From contig JAEHOE010000005.1 in NCBI GenBank assembly GCA_016858145.1, positions 1,240,001-1,304,000 of the forward strand: a DNA stretch of 64,000 nucleotides. Direction: 5' to 3'. The DNA comes from Edaphochlamys debaryana. Lineage: Eukaryota; Chlorophyta; Chlorophyceae; Chlamydomonadales. Every line of letters starts with the position of its first letter. The first letter of the stretch is position 1. The notes under the pieces are model-generated. The model saw only the letters and a program-made list of their open reading frames with translations. It had not been told where the DNA came from and ran no database searches. A program made the translations under genes and the position numbers. This document shows positions 1 to 11,514 of this stretch, piece after piece.

Positions 1-252
1 GCTCGTCTCAGACACTCAAATGAAAAGATGCAACGTGCAAACAGCTGCACATGCTCTTGTGCGTGACGATGGCGTGGAGCCGCGGGCGGGGCCGCACTCC
101 GCATCCTGCCGCATCCTCGCCAGCATGGTTGTAACCTGTTCGCCAAGAAGCGTGGGCCGCCTGGACGTCAAGATGAATCTAAACTGGGTATGCAAACGAG
201 TATAAACGCTGGTGTTGCCGGCTCGATGGTAGAGTCCGCCACATACACGGGC

Positions 253-293
253 GTACCATACTCGGGCCCCCCCGCTCCGGACGCGCACGGTAC
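253..293 (+). promoter_or_regulatory. Pair of GTAC cores, candidate copper-response elements of CYC6
   Basis: GTAC occurs at 253-256 and 290-293, 37 bp apart, and about 55 and 20 bp upstream of a TATA-like box. In Chlamydomonas, CYC6 is switched on by copper deficiency through the SBP-domain regulator CRR1, which binds GTAC cores. Copper-response elements there come as a pair shortly upstream of the transcription start. The placement here fits that arrangement. GTAC is only four bases, so the assignment rests on position and on the identity of the gene. Confidence 0.55.
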
Positions 294-309
294 CATCGCT
301 GGCTCGGCC

Positions 310-316
310 ATAAAAG
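310..316 (+). promoter_or_regulatory. TATA-like box of CYC6
   Basis: The sequence ATAAAAG lies 121 bp upstream of the CYC6 start codon in an otherwise GC-rich stretch. It would place transcription initiation near 340 and give a 5' leader of roughly 95 nt. Confidence 0.5.
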
Positions 317-436
317 GCCTGTCCGCTGCTCACACGTTCAACTCATCTACAATTACAGCACTTGCAGTTCCTGCCTGCGGTCTAGGGCCACCGTGCGTGC
401 TGCTCCGCTCGACCTAGCTCGACATTTCTGGTAGCC

Positions 437-1527
437 ATGGCCCTTCGCGTCGCTGCCCAGCCCAAGCTTCGCGCCGGCTCTGCGCCCGCTGCTCGCAGCC
501 GCAACGTGGCTGTGGCAAGCGCCTCGAGCCGCGCCCCGGTCGCTGTGTCGCTCCTGTCCGCTGCAGCTCTGCTGCTGGCGGGTGCCCCCAACGCCGCCCG
601 CGCTGCTGACCTGGCTCTGGGGGAGCAGGTGTTCAACGGCAACTGGTGAGGACCAACACAGCAGCGTGGCGCCGCTTGAGTCGAGCCCGGCTCCGCTCCC
701 CGCTCCACCCCACTGTCGCATGCACTACAGAGCCAGTACCGGCAGCGGAGTCGGGCATGCATGCAGGCTGTGGCCGCGGTACCTGTCCTGGCAGGTCCTA
801 GCATAGTACCAGCCCAGCTCAGCTCTATCTGCCAGAGCTCTGTCACTGAGCCTGCCACCAGACCTGGACCCAACCTCACTCAACCGTGCCTTCTGCGCAG
901 CCCCGCGTACACACCCAGCCTTCCTCCTTAGCCGACCTTCCCGCCTCCCGTACACGCCGTACCGCCCCGCCGCACGCCCTCCCCTCTGACCGTACTCCCC
1001 CCATGCCCCTCCCCTGCCCCCTCCGCCCCCAGCGCCGCCTGCCACATGGGCGGCCGCAACTCCGTCATCCCCGACCGCACCCTGGACAAGGCGGCCCTGG
1101 AGGCCTACCTGGAGGGCGGCTTCAGCGTCGAGGCCATCACCTACCAGGTGCGGGACCGGGACCAGGCGGTGACAGGAGCTTGAGGGGGCGTGTGGCAGGT
1201 TCAAGCCTGCTAGGTTGAAGCGGCACTTGCTGGTGCTGGTCGGAGGGGCAGCACACCACCGTAAACCGCCCCACGCTGGAGGGTTACAGGGGCTGTTGGG
1301 GGGCGGCTGAGGGCCAAGGCAGGTCTGCTTGAGCCCCCTTACCGGTTCTCACTTTTACACTGCCGTGTTTCCCATTCCCCCCTGGCCCCTCGTGCTTCGC
1401 TTCCGTGTAGGTTGAGAACGGCAAGGGCGCCATGCCTGCCTGGGCCGACCGCCTGTCGGAGGAGGAGATTGCCAGCGTGGCGGAGTACGTGTACAAGCAG
1501 GCCAGCACGGCGGCGTGGAAGTACTGA
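437..1527 (+). CDS. CYC6: Cytochrome c6, plastid lumen electron carrier (3 exons, 146 aa)
   Basis: Exons are 437-645, 1033-1147 and 1411-1527. The soluble heme protein carries electrons from cytochrome f to photosystem I in the thylakoid lumen and replaces plastocyanin when copper is short. Residues 1-56 form a bipartite transit peptide (basic stretch, then a hydrophobic Ala/Leu run ending AARA). The mature protein starts ADLALG and is 90 aa, the usual length. Cys70, Cys73 and His74 form the CAACH heme site, which is created by the first splice join. Met116 in the GAMPAW motif is the axial ligand. Upstream GTAC cores suggest copper control. TGTAA polyadenylation signals lie at 1759 and 1765. 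The presequence differs from the C. reinhardtii one I remember, which points to a related species. Confidence 0.96.
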
Positions 1528-3628
1528 GCGCGCGGAGGTTCTAGCTAACGGTACCTCCCAGGGCAGGCGGAAGCACAGCTTGCTGATATGATGTGATGTG
1601 GCCTCCCGGAGCAACCGAAAGCACGGAATGCTGATAACCCTGGGAAGATCAAGCGTTGGGACCCTAAGCATCATGGCAGGCATGTGACGCAGTGCACCAG
1701 TCTGGACCATGCTGTGTGGCCATGTCAGCCGGCGGTCGGCCCTAGCGGACGGCGCCCTTGTAATTGTAAAGAAGCATGCATGGTGACCGCCTGGCTCCTG
1801 TGCGTGCACCACCTGCATTGCGGCGTATGTACGTAGATCCGGCGGCACAATGCATCGGGAGTAGGGCACCTGAGGGCATGTTCCGGCCGGCCACGTGCGA
1901 CCAGCGTTGACACCTTGTAGCCCCTTAGCCTCCGACGGCTTCACAGCCTCTCGGCCCCTGGCTCGGCCCCGTCTGTCAGGGGGGGTGGATCAATGGACGT
2001 GACGCTGCTGACACGACCCTCAACGCGCCCCATAGCCGCAGCGCACCGCCAGCAGCAGCATGGCAGCCTTTAGCTACAGCTCTCCAACCCAACCTCCCTT
2101 GCTCCTGGTCGGTGTGGTGCATATAGCCCATGTAACCAACCGGACAGAAAGACACGCCGGTTGGGTGGCTAGACGATGAGCTGAAGGGGCTGGCGGATGG
2201 AGTGGTGTTCGGAGAGGATTGGGTCAAGTCAGTTGGCTGCTACTGACGGAAGGGTCGGTGCGGGTCCTGCAGGCGGGCCGCTGCTTTTGCCCTGCTCACC
2301 ACTCACCACCCGCGCAAGAGGAATGGGGGTAAGTGGGGCGGGGCGGTGGGCGAGGTTCAGGCGTTCGCCCGAGTTGGGCAGGAGCTCTGAGGGCGAGGTT
2401 CAAGCGGGGAACAACAACAAGCGGGGAAGGCGGTGGTGGTGTAACGGGTGGCGGGCACTTGCAGATAACCACGGGGGACAGGCTCTCGGGTCAGTCGGGG
2501 AACACCTGATGGGTGCGGGAAATGGTGCTGCGGGTGCGGAAGGTAGGTAGGACGCGGCGGGAGGGGCAGCCGGGATGTGCATGTGCGACACGGACACGCC
2601 CAGCCCAACACGCCCCGGCAGGTAGGAACCGCGCGGCCTATCGCGTCACACGAGCACTACCCCGCTGCTTGTAAGCACACCCTTGCACCTCCTCGCGCCC
2701 GGAAAGGTCGACTCGCCATTCCCAAACACTCGCCAAACCGAACGAACTCCACAACCTCTAAACAGTACGAAAGAATACGGGGGTGCTCCAAACACACCTG
2801 ACGAGCCCACTTGAAAGTCGCTGGTACTTTGTGAGTTCGCGTCGCCAGGCGGGATCCTCAGCGCAGTGGAGCTGCGAGCTTGCGGCGCTTCTGGAGTGAC
2901 AGGTGGGCATTTATGAGCTCACACAGCACGCAAGTCTGGCTCAGTGGGCCCGCGCGTGTTGGTCGCTCAAATGCTATCCGAGCTGCGTCCGAGCAGCTGT
3001 CGATTTGAGCAAAGTCAAGCCGCCCAGCTGTGCTACTGCTTAGGGCGTGGTCATCAACCGCACGTTCCCCTACGTGCCTGAACCCGTGCACCTGCCCTTC
3101 GTCCTCAGGCCCTTCCCAGCTCGGCCTCGCCCCCTGCCCTGCGTCGCCCTCAGGCCCTACCCAACCCGGCCTCGCCCCCTTTCCCGTGACCAGGTGGGGT
3201 AGAGATACAAGGGGATGGAAGGGAGTAGTATTTGGGGGGCCGGTACAAGAGGACGGAGGGAAGGGAAGGGGAGCTGGCGGCGGTGGACGTGCACCGCCTC
3301 GTGTGCACCGCCTCGCTAGCTCCTCTCCCGGCTGTCTATGGGTCTGTGCCTATGCCCTATGTTGTGTTATGACTACACGGCCAGCTGCTGTCTCACGCCC
3401 GCAGCTGCAGCACGACCCAGCTGCAGCGACTGCGGAGCGAGCCCTGCGTGGCTTGCACTCTGCTTTTGGCTCATTTTGACAGACCCCTTGGCTTTGCGGC
3501 TTGCAGACGAGCACTCTCACCGCTGGCGGCACAAGCCGTGCAGCCACAGCCCTTGACCGCTCGCCTGCTCACCTTGGCGAGCCCCGGACGTGGAGGAGCA
3601 GCCGAAGAGGCCAGCGGACGGCGACAGG
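1528..3628. other. Intergenic: CYC6 3' region and upstream of the J-domain gene
   Basis: The first 240 bases look like the CYC6 3' UTR, ending at tandem TGTAA signals (1759-1763, 1765-1769). I see no convincing exon, RNA gene or repeat in the remainder. Open frames here are short, and none has splice sites that continue into recognisable protein. Confidence 0.5.
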
Positions 3629-5096
3629 ATGGCACAGTTTGGGTACAAGGGGCCAAGGGGGGTTGCGGCGGCGCTGCTCATGCCGCCGTCACAATCCTTC
3701 CAAGGGCCTCCTGAGGCGCAGGCGCGCAACGCGCAGCTGGAGAAGGAGGTTCAGCGGCTGCAGGGCCTTCTGGCGGCGGAGAGGGCCAAGGGCGATGAGC
3801 TGAAAGAGTGGGATCTGAAGTTGAAGGAGAAGGAGCGAGCGCTCAATCAGCGCGACGAGGATACTGAAGTGAAGCGCCTGAATGCGCAATACGTGGAGCT
3901 AAGCGCCCGCTACCTGCAGCAGCAGCAGGAGATTGAGGAGTATAAGGCCGACATTGAGGCCTGGGAGGAGGAAGTGGAGCAGGAGAAGGCGCGAGCGCAG
4001 GCCGCTCAGGCCGAGGCGGCTGCGCTGCGGCGCAAGGTCGAGGAGCTGGACCGGGAGCTAGCGGCGTACAAGGCGGGGAGCGGTAAGCGGCCACAGAAGA
4101 AAAAGAGGGGGAGGGAACCGTCATCGCCTCCCCGACACGGCCCCGACACGGCCGACGACAACGCAGAGCCGCCGCCAGCGCAGCCGACGCCGCCGGAGCC
4201 CAATCCGGCGGCGGATGAGGTCTTCGCAGCTGCCAAGCCGCCGACCCTCAACGGCTCCCTCTCGGTCCCGGTGCTGCGGCAGTTCCTGACCCAGGTACGG
4301 CATTACGGGCGCATCTCACGTGCAAATTCTTGTAGCAGCTGTGTGCTGCCCTTTCCGTCCCGATGCCCCTGGCCTCGATCCCCCGTTCAGTGTGCCTGCC
4401 TTGCTCCTGCCCTGGCCTCTCAACTTCGTCGCCTCCCCACCGCGCTGGCTCGTTCCTGCCTGCGCCCCTCACACCCATGTCCCTGGCCCTCATCCCCATC
4501 CTCATCCCGTGTGCCCCTAGGCGGGCGCTGACGCCGAGCTCCGGTTCTGCACGGAAAAGGAGGAGCTCATAGCGCTGGCCGGCCAGCGGGTGAACGCCTG
4601 GCACGTGCGGCGCGCCGCCGCCTGCAGCCGCCTGCCCCTCGCCCGGGGGGACCGGGCGCTGTTCTGGCTGGACCCGGGCTCGGCCTTCAGCAAGCATGGG
4701 CCCCTCGCCAAGGCGTTCAGGGTGAGCACGGGGACGGGAGTGTGGGGACAGCGACGTGTAAGACGCGTTCCTCTGGCGCAGAGCTCGAGTTGCGCTGGCT
4801 ACCGACATGTGTCTGCCGTAAGATGCTTGCACGCGAGCTGCGCCTGCCCCTAAACACTCACAGTCACAGGCAGGATCAGTGGCTATCAGCGCGCCTCGGC
4901 ATCCTTGCTACCTGCCTTGCTGTACACGCGCGCCTGCTGATTAACCCTGTGTCAGCCCACCCGCTTACCTCGTGCGCCCCAGGAGCTTTGCCTGCGGCTC
5001 CACCCGGACAAGAACCCGGGCGATGCGCTGGCCACGCCGGCGTTCCAGTACCTGCAGGAGGCACACGAGCGCATGAAGAAGGCGGCGAGGGCGTGA
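3629..5096 (+). CDS. Coiled-coil protein with C-terminal J domain (3 exons, 326 aa)
   Basis: Exons are 3629-4294, 4521-4721 and 4983-5096, all joined in phase 0. Roughly residues 30-155 are rich in Glu, Lys, Gln and Ala with heptad spacing, which indicates a long coiled coil. A basic patch (KRPQKKKRGRE) and a Pro/Ala-rich linker follow. The last 50 residues carry J-domain helix II, the HPD motif at 296-298 (LRLHPDKN) and helix III. Such domains stimulate Hsp70 ATPase. A C-terminal J domain after a long non-conserved region recalls auxilin-like proteins, but no clathrin-binding motif is clear, so the client is unknown. The first ATG in the open frame was taken as the start. A TGTAA signal lies at 5533. 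Confidence 0.75.
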
Positions 5097-6316
5097 GGCG
5101 TGAGGGTGACAGCGGGGGCTTGAGGGATGAGGCGGGGGTGGGGTCGGTGGGGTGAAGGGCGAGGAGTGCTACTGCGTGCTGTGTACGGGTTGGACCAAGG
5201 GGCGAAAAAGCGGCGCATGCCCTATGTGCACTGGGGATTTGGCCGTGTGAGCTCGGGCCCCTATTTGTATCACCCATCTAATGCTGAGCTGTAGGGTATT
5301 GTAGCTCACAAGTCGGGCAACGCAGGGAGGTGGCTTCAGCATTGTGATATGGTGAGCAGACACGGCTGTTGATGGGACTGACACTGCTGTGCATGTGGTA
5401 CACTTAGGGCCGCAGGGCGGCTGCGGCGGACTGCCTAGTTGCTGGCTAGTCTGGTATGTTTTGTACACTTGTGTGAAGGACATTCAGGTCTCCACACCGC
5501 GCTGGAAGGCGCATGGAATGCGCCATGGCTCGTGTAATCTACTATGGTTTGCTGGCAGGACATGGTGTCAAGTTTTGTGAAGTGGGGCTGTGGTGACCGC
5601 GGTTTCCTTCTCGCCGTGTGTGATAGATTAACAGCGCCCTCTGCGACTGAGCAATGCGCTGCTGTGCGTGTTGTTGGGATGATATGAGGTTACGTCAGGT
5701 TCGTGTCGCAGGTTGTCCACCTGGGGCCTGATCGAATCCATTTCTCGCAGCCGCCACCCGCCAACCTACCGCCACGACCCCAGCCACCACGACTCCACGA
5801 GCAGGTCCCCCACCCCACAAGCAAGCACATTGCACGTAGCCTTCAAGACTGCCTGCCGGCACGAAACTACAGACGACCAGTCTTGCGACATTTGCAGATG
5901 CCTCGACCGCTCGGGCTGAAGCGTCACCCCAGCCGTCACCCGCGTACATCGCAGCCTCTCCTAGCCCTTAAACCTGAGGAATCACAGGCTTTGGGCGGGG
6001 GGGTGGTGGTCACAAGTCGCGACGGGTCGGGGAAAGGGGGGTGGGGGTGGAAACGAGGGAACGCGTGCCGCAAAACACACCGACCCGATGCACACCGAAA
6101 GTTGACCAGCCAGGCCTAAGGGGTAGAGCTAAAGGTTTGATGATGCCAGGAGGTAGGTGCCGGGCCGGAAACGCCCGCGTCGCGAAACTGCCGACGTATC
6201 TAAGGGCGCGATGTGGCCTTCATAAGCCCTGGGCGAGCCAGCTCCTTAAAGCATACTCGCACGCTGCTCCGTATTCGATAACACTACACACGACAGCCTC
6301 AGAACACGCGATAACT
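5097..6316. other. Intergenic: 3' UTR of the J-domain gene and RIB43a upstream region
   Basis: About 440 bases of probable 3' UTR end at TGTAA (5533-5537). The rest is upstream of RIB43a. I see no further gene. Confidence 0.5.
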
Positions 6317-9022
6317 ATGGGCCGCCTGGTTGCGCAAATCCCCAACGAGGACCCCGAGCGCCTCAAGCGCGTCCTCGACGCAAAATGGCGCACGATCGGA
6401 GTAAGTCGTAGGAGCCGCTCTCGGCTGACGCTTCTGCAAGTGGGCTGTGCTGGGTGCAAAACATTGTTTGCGGAGCTGGGCTGAGCGTATCTTCTCAAAT
6501 CCTTCTCCAGGTCGACAAGGGCAAGCTCGAGGAGCAGGTTGTGGAGAGGAAGGAGATGGAACAGGCTGAGAAGGACCGCGACGAGTGAGTTGCGAGCATG
6601 GGCCGCGTGCGCCTTGTTCTGATGGCTCGGGCTGGGCAGAAAGGGCTGCTAAGTTTTGATTTCAAGCTCCCTGCGCCGGGCTGGGTGCTTTCTGGCGCGT
6701 CGAGGGCCCTTACTGACGAGCATGCTTCCCGCATGGCGCCCCTACCCCCAGGGCCTTCGCCCGCCTGACCCAATACTTCGATGACCAGCTCACGCTCATG
6801 CAGCAGGAGGCGGATGCCGTGCGCAAGGCGTACAACATGGACGTGGAGGCGTTCCGGCAGCAGCAGCAGCTGAAGCACACCCGCCGGGAGTGGGACATCA
6901 ACCGGCCAGACGCCAACCAAGTTGCGCTGCCCGCTCGCGTGGGCGACGATGACGTCCGCCTGGGCGCCTCATCCCTACAAAAATTCGACGGCGAGGACCT
7001 GTCGGTGAGCAGCAGTCCCGTCGCCTGCGGACGAGCCTCCAGACCCAGGCACCCCACGCACGAAGCCCCAACTTCACCCTCAGCCGTGCCTCAAGCCCCC
7101 ACGGCTGCACCAACCTGCCTGCCACCCCCCTCTGCAGCCTATCATGCCATCCAGTTCATCTCTGCCTCTGAGCCTGCACCACGCCCAGCCTGTCCGCTAC
7201 CCCTGGGACATCACGCCCAGCACCGCAAACCTCAGCCCAAACTCCAAAACCCACCCACCCACTGACCCACCCCTCCTCCCCGCCTCCCCGCAGGCCGGCG
7301 ACCGCAAGAAGGCGCAAATCGAGCAAAACGTGGACTGGTGGGCTGAGCAGACGGCCATCAAGGAGGCCCTCAACGCCGCCGAGAAGGAGGCGGAGAACGC
7401 GCACGCGGAGCTGATCAAGTACCAGGACATGCTGCAGCAGGTGCGCGCTGCCGCCCCGCGCCATTGCCAAATGCAAGGGTCCATCCGGGGTTCTGTGTTT
7501 GTTTTCGCTGACCGCCGCAGCTGAGGCGATTGCCGAAACCTCGCTCCCGCACGTAGCGCAGGCGCGGGCGTGCGGGGTGCTGGTTGCTAGGGTTGGCTGT
7601 TCAGGGCTGCTCGTGTAAAGGCCAGGGAAAGCGTAGGCGCGGTAATTAGCCGGCCGGTCGTAGATACGGAACCGAAAGCCCTGGGAGTCCGAAGCCCGAC
7701 CCATCCCGACCCATCCCGAACCCGAAGGGTTGGCTGTGTGTGTCTCCTGCGTGCGATTCTGGCGGGCCAGTTGTGACCGGGAGCACCCTGCACCCCATCC
7801 GACCCCCAGGCCGCCAAGGCGGAGGAGGACGCGGTGCGGCGGCAGCTGGCCATGGCCACTGCCGACTACAACAAGCGCCTGGCGGAGGAGAAGCGGCTGC
7901 GCGCCATCGCCGCCAAGCAGGCGGAGCTGGCGGCCAACATGGCGGAGATGGAGGCCACCATCACATCCAGCCTCATGACCGAGGTGGGGAGGGGGAGGCG
8001 GGCAGGGGAGGGGAGGGGGGAAACACAGATCGGGGCAGGGGAGGCGTGGGCGCGCAGGGAGAGTGCAGGAGCGGGAGGTGACGCTTGGGCTGTTGGGAAG
8101 GCATGTCGACCAAGGGCCGTCAAGTAGGAGCAAAATGGGAATTGCGGGATGCGGGTGGCCAACCTGGGCATCGCCTGCATTATGGGCGGGCGTAGCTGCA
8201 GCAGCAGAAGGGGGGGCCAGGTACGTCCGGCTGGCCAATACCGGCTGGCCGACAGCAGGCTGCTGCTGCACGAGAAGCGGATTCGGCAGCAGGGCGTGTT
8301 AAGACGCCCCCAGGGCGCAGGTGTGTTCCGTCCAACAGCCCTGCATAACCGCATAGCTGACCGTGCCCCCACCTCCCTGCGCCTCCGGCTCTCCTCCCCC
8401 CCAGGACCCCAACATGGCTGCCAGCGCCATGTCGCCCTTCCGCGTGCGCAAGGACCACTACAAGGGCATGACGGAGGCGGAGAAGAGGGCCATCCTGGAC
8501 GCGCAGCTGGCGCAGATGGAGGAGAAGAAGGCGCGCCGCGCGCAGGAGCAGCTGGAGAACATGATGTACGCGCGCAACCAGCACGACATCCAGCGGGCGC
8601 TGCAGGAGCAGGTGGGGGCGGAAGCGGGGGCGGGGGCACGAGAGCGGGGAAGGAGGGAGGCGGTTCGGGGCGGAAGAGGAGGGAGGTGCGGGGGGTCGGG
8701 GCGGTAGTTGGGGGGCTGACAGTGGCGCGTCCAGGGATGCACCGGGGCAGCGACGCGTTGGGGCAGCGCCAGCGCACACGTCTGAAACACGCATTTGGCT
8801 GTGTCTGGCTGCACCGTCCTGACCGCCTGTTCGCCTCCGCCGTCCTCTGCTCCACAGGCCCAGCGTGTGGACGAGTTCAAGAAGACGCAGATGGCCCGCG
8901 CCCAGGACATCCTGAAGAAGCAGCAGCAGGAGAAGGCGGAGCGCGACAAGCACCTGTCCACGCTTTATCGCAACGCCATTGCGCCGGAGTTCTTTGGCCA
9001 GTTCGGCACCTCGCACCGGTAG
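6317..9022 (+). CDS. RIB43A: RIB43a, ciliary doublet microtubule inner protein (7 exons, 367 aa)
   Basis: Exons are 6317-6400, 6511-6584, 6752-7004, 7294-7440, 7810-7983, 8405-8611 and 8858-9022. The product is almost wholly alpha-helical coiled coil, rich in Glu, Gln, Arg, Lys and Ala. It has the family features: a short N-terminal lead-in, the LTQYFDDQLTLMQQEAD region, paired Trp in NVDWW, the DPNMAASAMSPFRVR segment, and the FKKTQ helix near the end. At about 43 kDa it matches the protofilament-ribbon protein first described in Chlamydomonas, which binds inside the A-tubule of axonemal doublets. Introns fall in phases 0 and 2 and all joins keep the frame. TGTAA signals lie near 9481 and 9541. 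Confidence 0.93.
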
Positions 9023-10016
9023 AGCGGCGCCGGCGAGGATGGGCTGGGTTGGGATTGCGGCTGGGTGGTGGGATCGGGTGAGATGGAAGGACTGTGCACT
9101 GTGGTTGGGTAGATAGCGGAGCTGGATGTTCGTGGCGGAACGGCAAGCCGTGGCTGGCGCGGTGGAGGGCAGGAGGCACTTCCGGCGCAACCGGGCGTGG
9201 GTAGCGAACAAGTCGAGATACCTCCGGCGGTTGACGACTGGGTCCGTCGCCGCGGCTCGTGCGCGTTGCCGTTTCGGGCGCAGGTTGTAGGCTAGGCATG
9301 GAGCATACGAACTGTGCAGGTACCGTGTTCAAGCTGAGATGCATGCCATGGGGCAAGGGCGGCCCGAGTGAGCAGGTCGGGAGTCCGTGACTTGAGGTGG
9401 CCACAGACTCAGGCGATGACTTTGACTTTGTGCATACATGACTGAATGCTTTATATACATGTGACCGGAGCGGTATGGCCTGTAAGGCTTTTACGCTGAC
9501 GCTGAAGAAGCGGTGGTGCAGGGTGGTGAGGAGGCGAAGGTGTAAGGCAAGAATTACAGCACCGTAGTCCGCAGCTCCGCAGTGCCGACAAGGCGACAAC
9601 TTCCCCCGGGGGCCCGGGCTCTCTTTCCCAGCGCCAGCCACCAGTGGCCAGGGGTGACCCAGCCTGACCCTGCCAGCGGCAGCCATGGCGGTCAGGTGAC
9701 GAAAGACGACGGGACGGTGTACTGAGGCTGCCTCGTCGCCCACTCGCCCACAGCGCGTGTGTGGAGGCGTCGCCCTGACCGCGGCTGCCGGAAGCCCTAA
9801 CGAACGGTAGCCTGCAACTCTTTCCCACCGTTGTCCGAGCTGTGGGGGCAGTGGACAGGCTGTTGAAGGGAGGGGGTGGGCGGGTTGACACGGGGGTTGG
9901 AACACGGCGAGCCGTGCCCGGTACTTCCAGAAGCGCGACGTGCTTCCATGTCGAGCACGCTCTGCCCCCTTGCCATAATCTTGTGTCCAAACTCTCTCTA
10001 GAAGCACACTGCAACA
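9023..10016. other. Intergenic: RIB43a 3' UTR and CPN10 promoter
   Basis: RIB43a probably ends near the TGTAA at 9481-9485. The last 100 bases before CPN10 hold a heat-shock-element-like sequence, listed separately. No other gene is seen. Confidence 0.5.
9925..9946 (+). promoter_or_regulatory. Heat-shock-element-like motif upstream of CPN10
   Basis: TTCcaGAA (9925-9932) is followed by another TTC at 9944-9946, about 85 bp before the CPN10 start codon. Alternating nGAAn/nTTCn blocks are bound by HSF1, and chaperonin genes are common HSF targets. The third block is not at perfect spacing, so this is suggestive only. Confidence 0.35.
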
Positions 10017-10570
10017 ATGGCCTCTCGCCGCCTCATTCCGCTGCTTGACCGCGTGCTCATCTCCAAGGTCCAGGCGGCCTCGAAGAGCGCTGGTGGCGTG
10101 CTGCTGCCCGAGAGCGCGGTCCAGAGGGTAAGATCAATGGGCTCTTCCAATATTCATAGCGGGATTACGCCCGGCGCCGGCGCGATGCATCTGCACGCAT
10201 CATGAGCGGAACCTCTCGTGCGGTCGCTGCCCACAGATCAACGAGGGTGTCGTCGTCGCTGTTGGGCCGGGTCGCCGCAACAAGGATGGCGAGCTCGTGC
10301 CCGTGAGCGTCAAGGAGGGCGACAAGGTCCTGCTGCCCGAGTATGGCGGCAGCCAGGTCAAGCTTGGCGACAAGGAGTGAGTATCGGGTGCCTCGTTGCA
10401 ACCGGTCGCGCGCCGTGCGGCACCCGTCGGGGGCGACCGATGGCAACTCTGACCATCCACGGGGGGCCTACACGCTTGCTGACCTTGCCCCCCTCTTACC
10501 CTGCTGTCGCTCGTCGCCCAGGGTGTTCCTCTACCGTGACGAGGAGCTTCTGGGTATCCTGAAGGACTAA
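10017..10570 (+). CDS. CPN10: Mitochondrial co-chaperonin 10 (3 exons, 99 aa)
   Basis: Exons are 10017-10127, 10237-10376 and 10522-10570. The protein is a full-length GroES/Hsp10 subunit, which caps the Cpn60 ring as a heptamer during folding in the mitochondrial matrix. Visible family features are LLDRVLISK near the N-terminus, the mobile loop [12 protein letters not shown], the segment [15 protein letters not shown], the [12 protein letters not shown] turn, and the C-terminal motif DEELLGIL. There is no long plastid transit peptide and only one GroES domain, so it is not the double-domain plastid Cpn20. The start lies in a plain context after an A-rich stretch. Confidence 0.95.
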
Positions 10571-11514
10571 GCTGCCAGCCTTTGGCCAGCAGCCGAGGAG
10601 GAACAAGCAGGATGCCGCGGGCACTGGAGGCAACGTATGGACGGCTAGGACCTTCAGAGCCCATTGAAGGCTCGCCGCCTCACCAGTTCTGGTCCTCACC
10701 TTGCGGAGACGGGTCTGGAGACGCGGTTTGGGAGGTGGAGGGACAGGTGCATGCGCCCAGAGCGGACAGGGGGCTGGGCGAAGCGATGGGGACAGGGTTC
10801 GGACCCAGGCGTGGTGACACGCCTTCGCACAAGGTACTAGGAGCGGGGCTGCTCGCGTAAACCCGAGCGCTCGAGTGACACTAAGGGAGCGTTTGCAAGA
10901 GAGAGTGAGTGAGAGAGGACGGCGCTGACGGGATGCGAATCGAGGCGGTGGTGGTTGACGGGGTGTTGCCTCAGTTGCGCTGCTGACTGAAAGGATGGTC
11001 TGGGCAGCTTCCCATTGTTGCAACCGTGAGCAAAACTCTTTCGGCGGTGTACGGCGCTTGCCGGCCTGGCCAAGCGCTACAGTCGAGGTGCTGATGAGGG
11101 CAGGTGCTGGTCTGTCGTTCGCCTCTCAGTGGACGCCTGGTGCAGTCTGCATACGCGTCCACTGCAAGGGTTGGAACGGCAGCTTACTCCCTGTTGTGAG
11201 GGGCTAACCAGCGGACTGTTGGTGGAGCGTCGGGAGACGGGGGACGGGCGGGTTTCGCGCCGTGCGTGTCTAGCGGTGCTGACGTCGCTGTCGACTTTCA
11301 ATTCCCGCACCCGTCGCACCAGTACAGGAGCTGCGTGCATAGCTTGGGTCTCCATACAGGCTGAGCACAAGAGGGCAAGCCCTCTCGGCGCTAAACACAA
11401 CGCGTCGCGGTTCATTCCGAGTTCCCAATTCCTCAGCTACCAGGGCCCTCGGACAACGCCGATCACCACTTGAGTTGATCTACAGCATAGCACGCCAGGA
11501 TAGGCGGTGTCGTC
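10571..11514. other. Intergenic: CPN10 3' region and next gene's upstream sequence
   Basis: I see no further exon, RNA gene or repeat, and no clear TGTAA signal in this stretch. Confidence 0.4.

Noticed and set aside
8877..10007. Minus-strand open frame (376 codons) across the RIB43a end and CPN10 promoter
   Set aside because: It is antisense to RIB43a exon 7, has a Pro/Ser/Arg-biased composition and shows no splice support.
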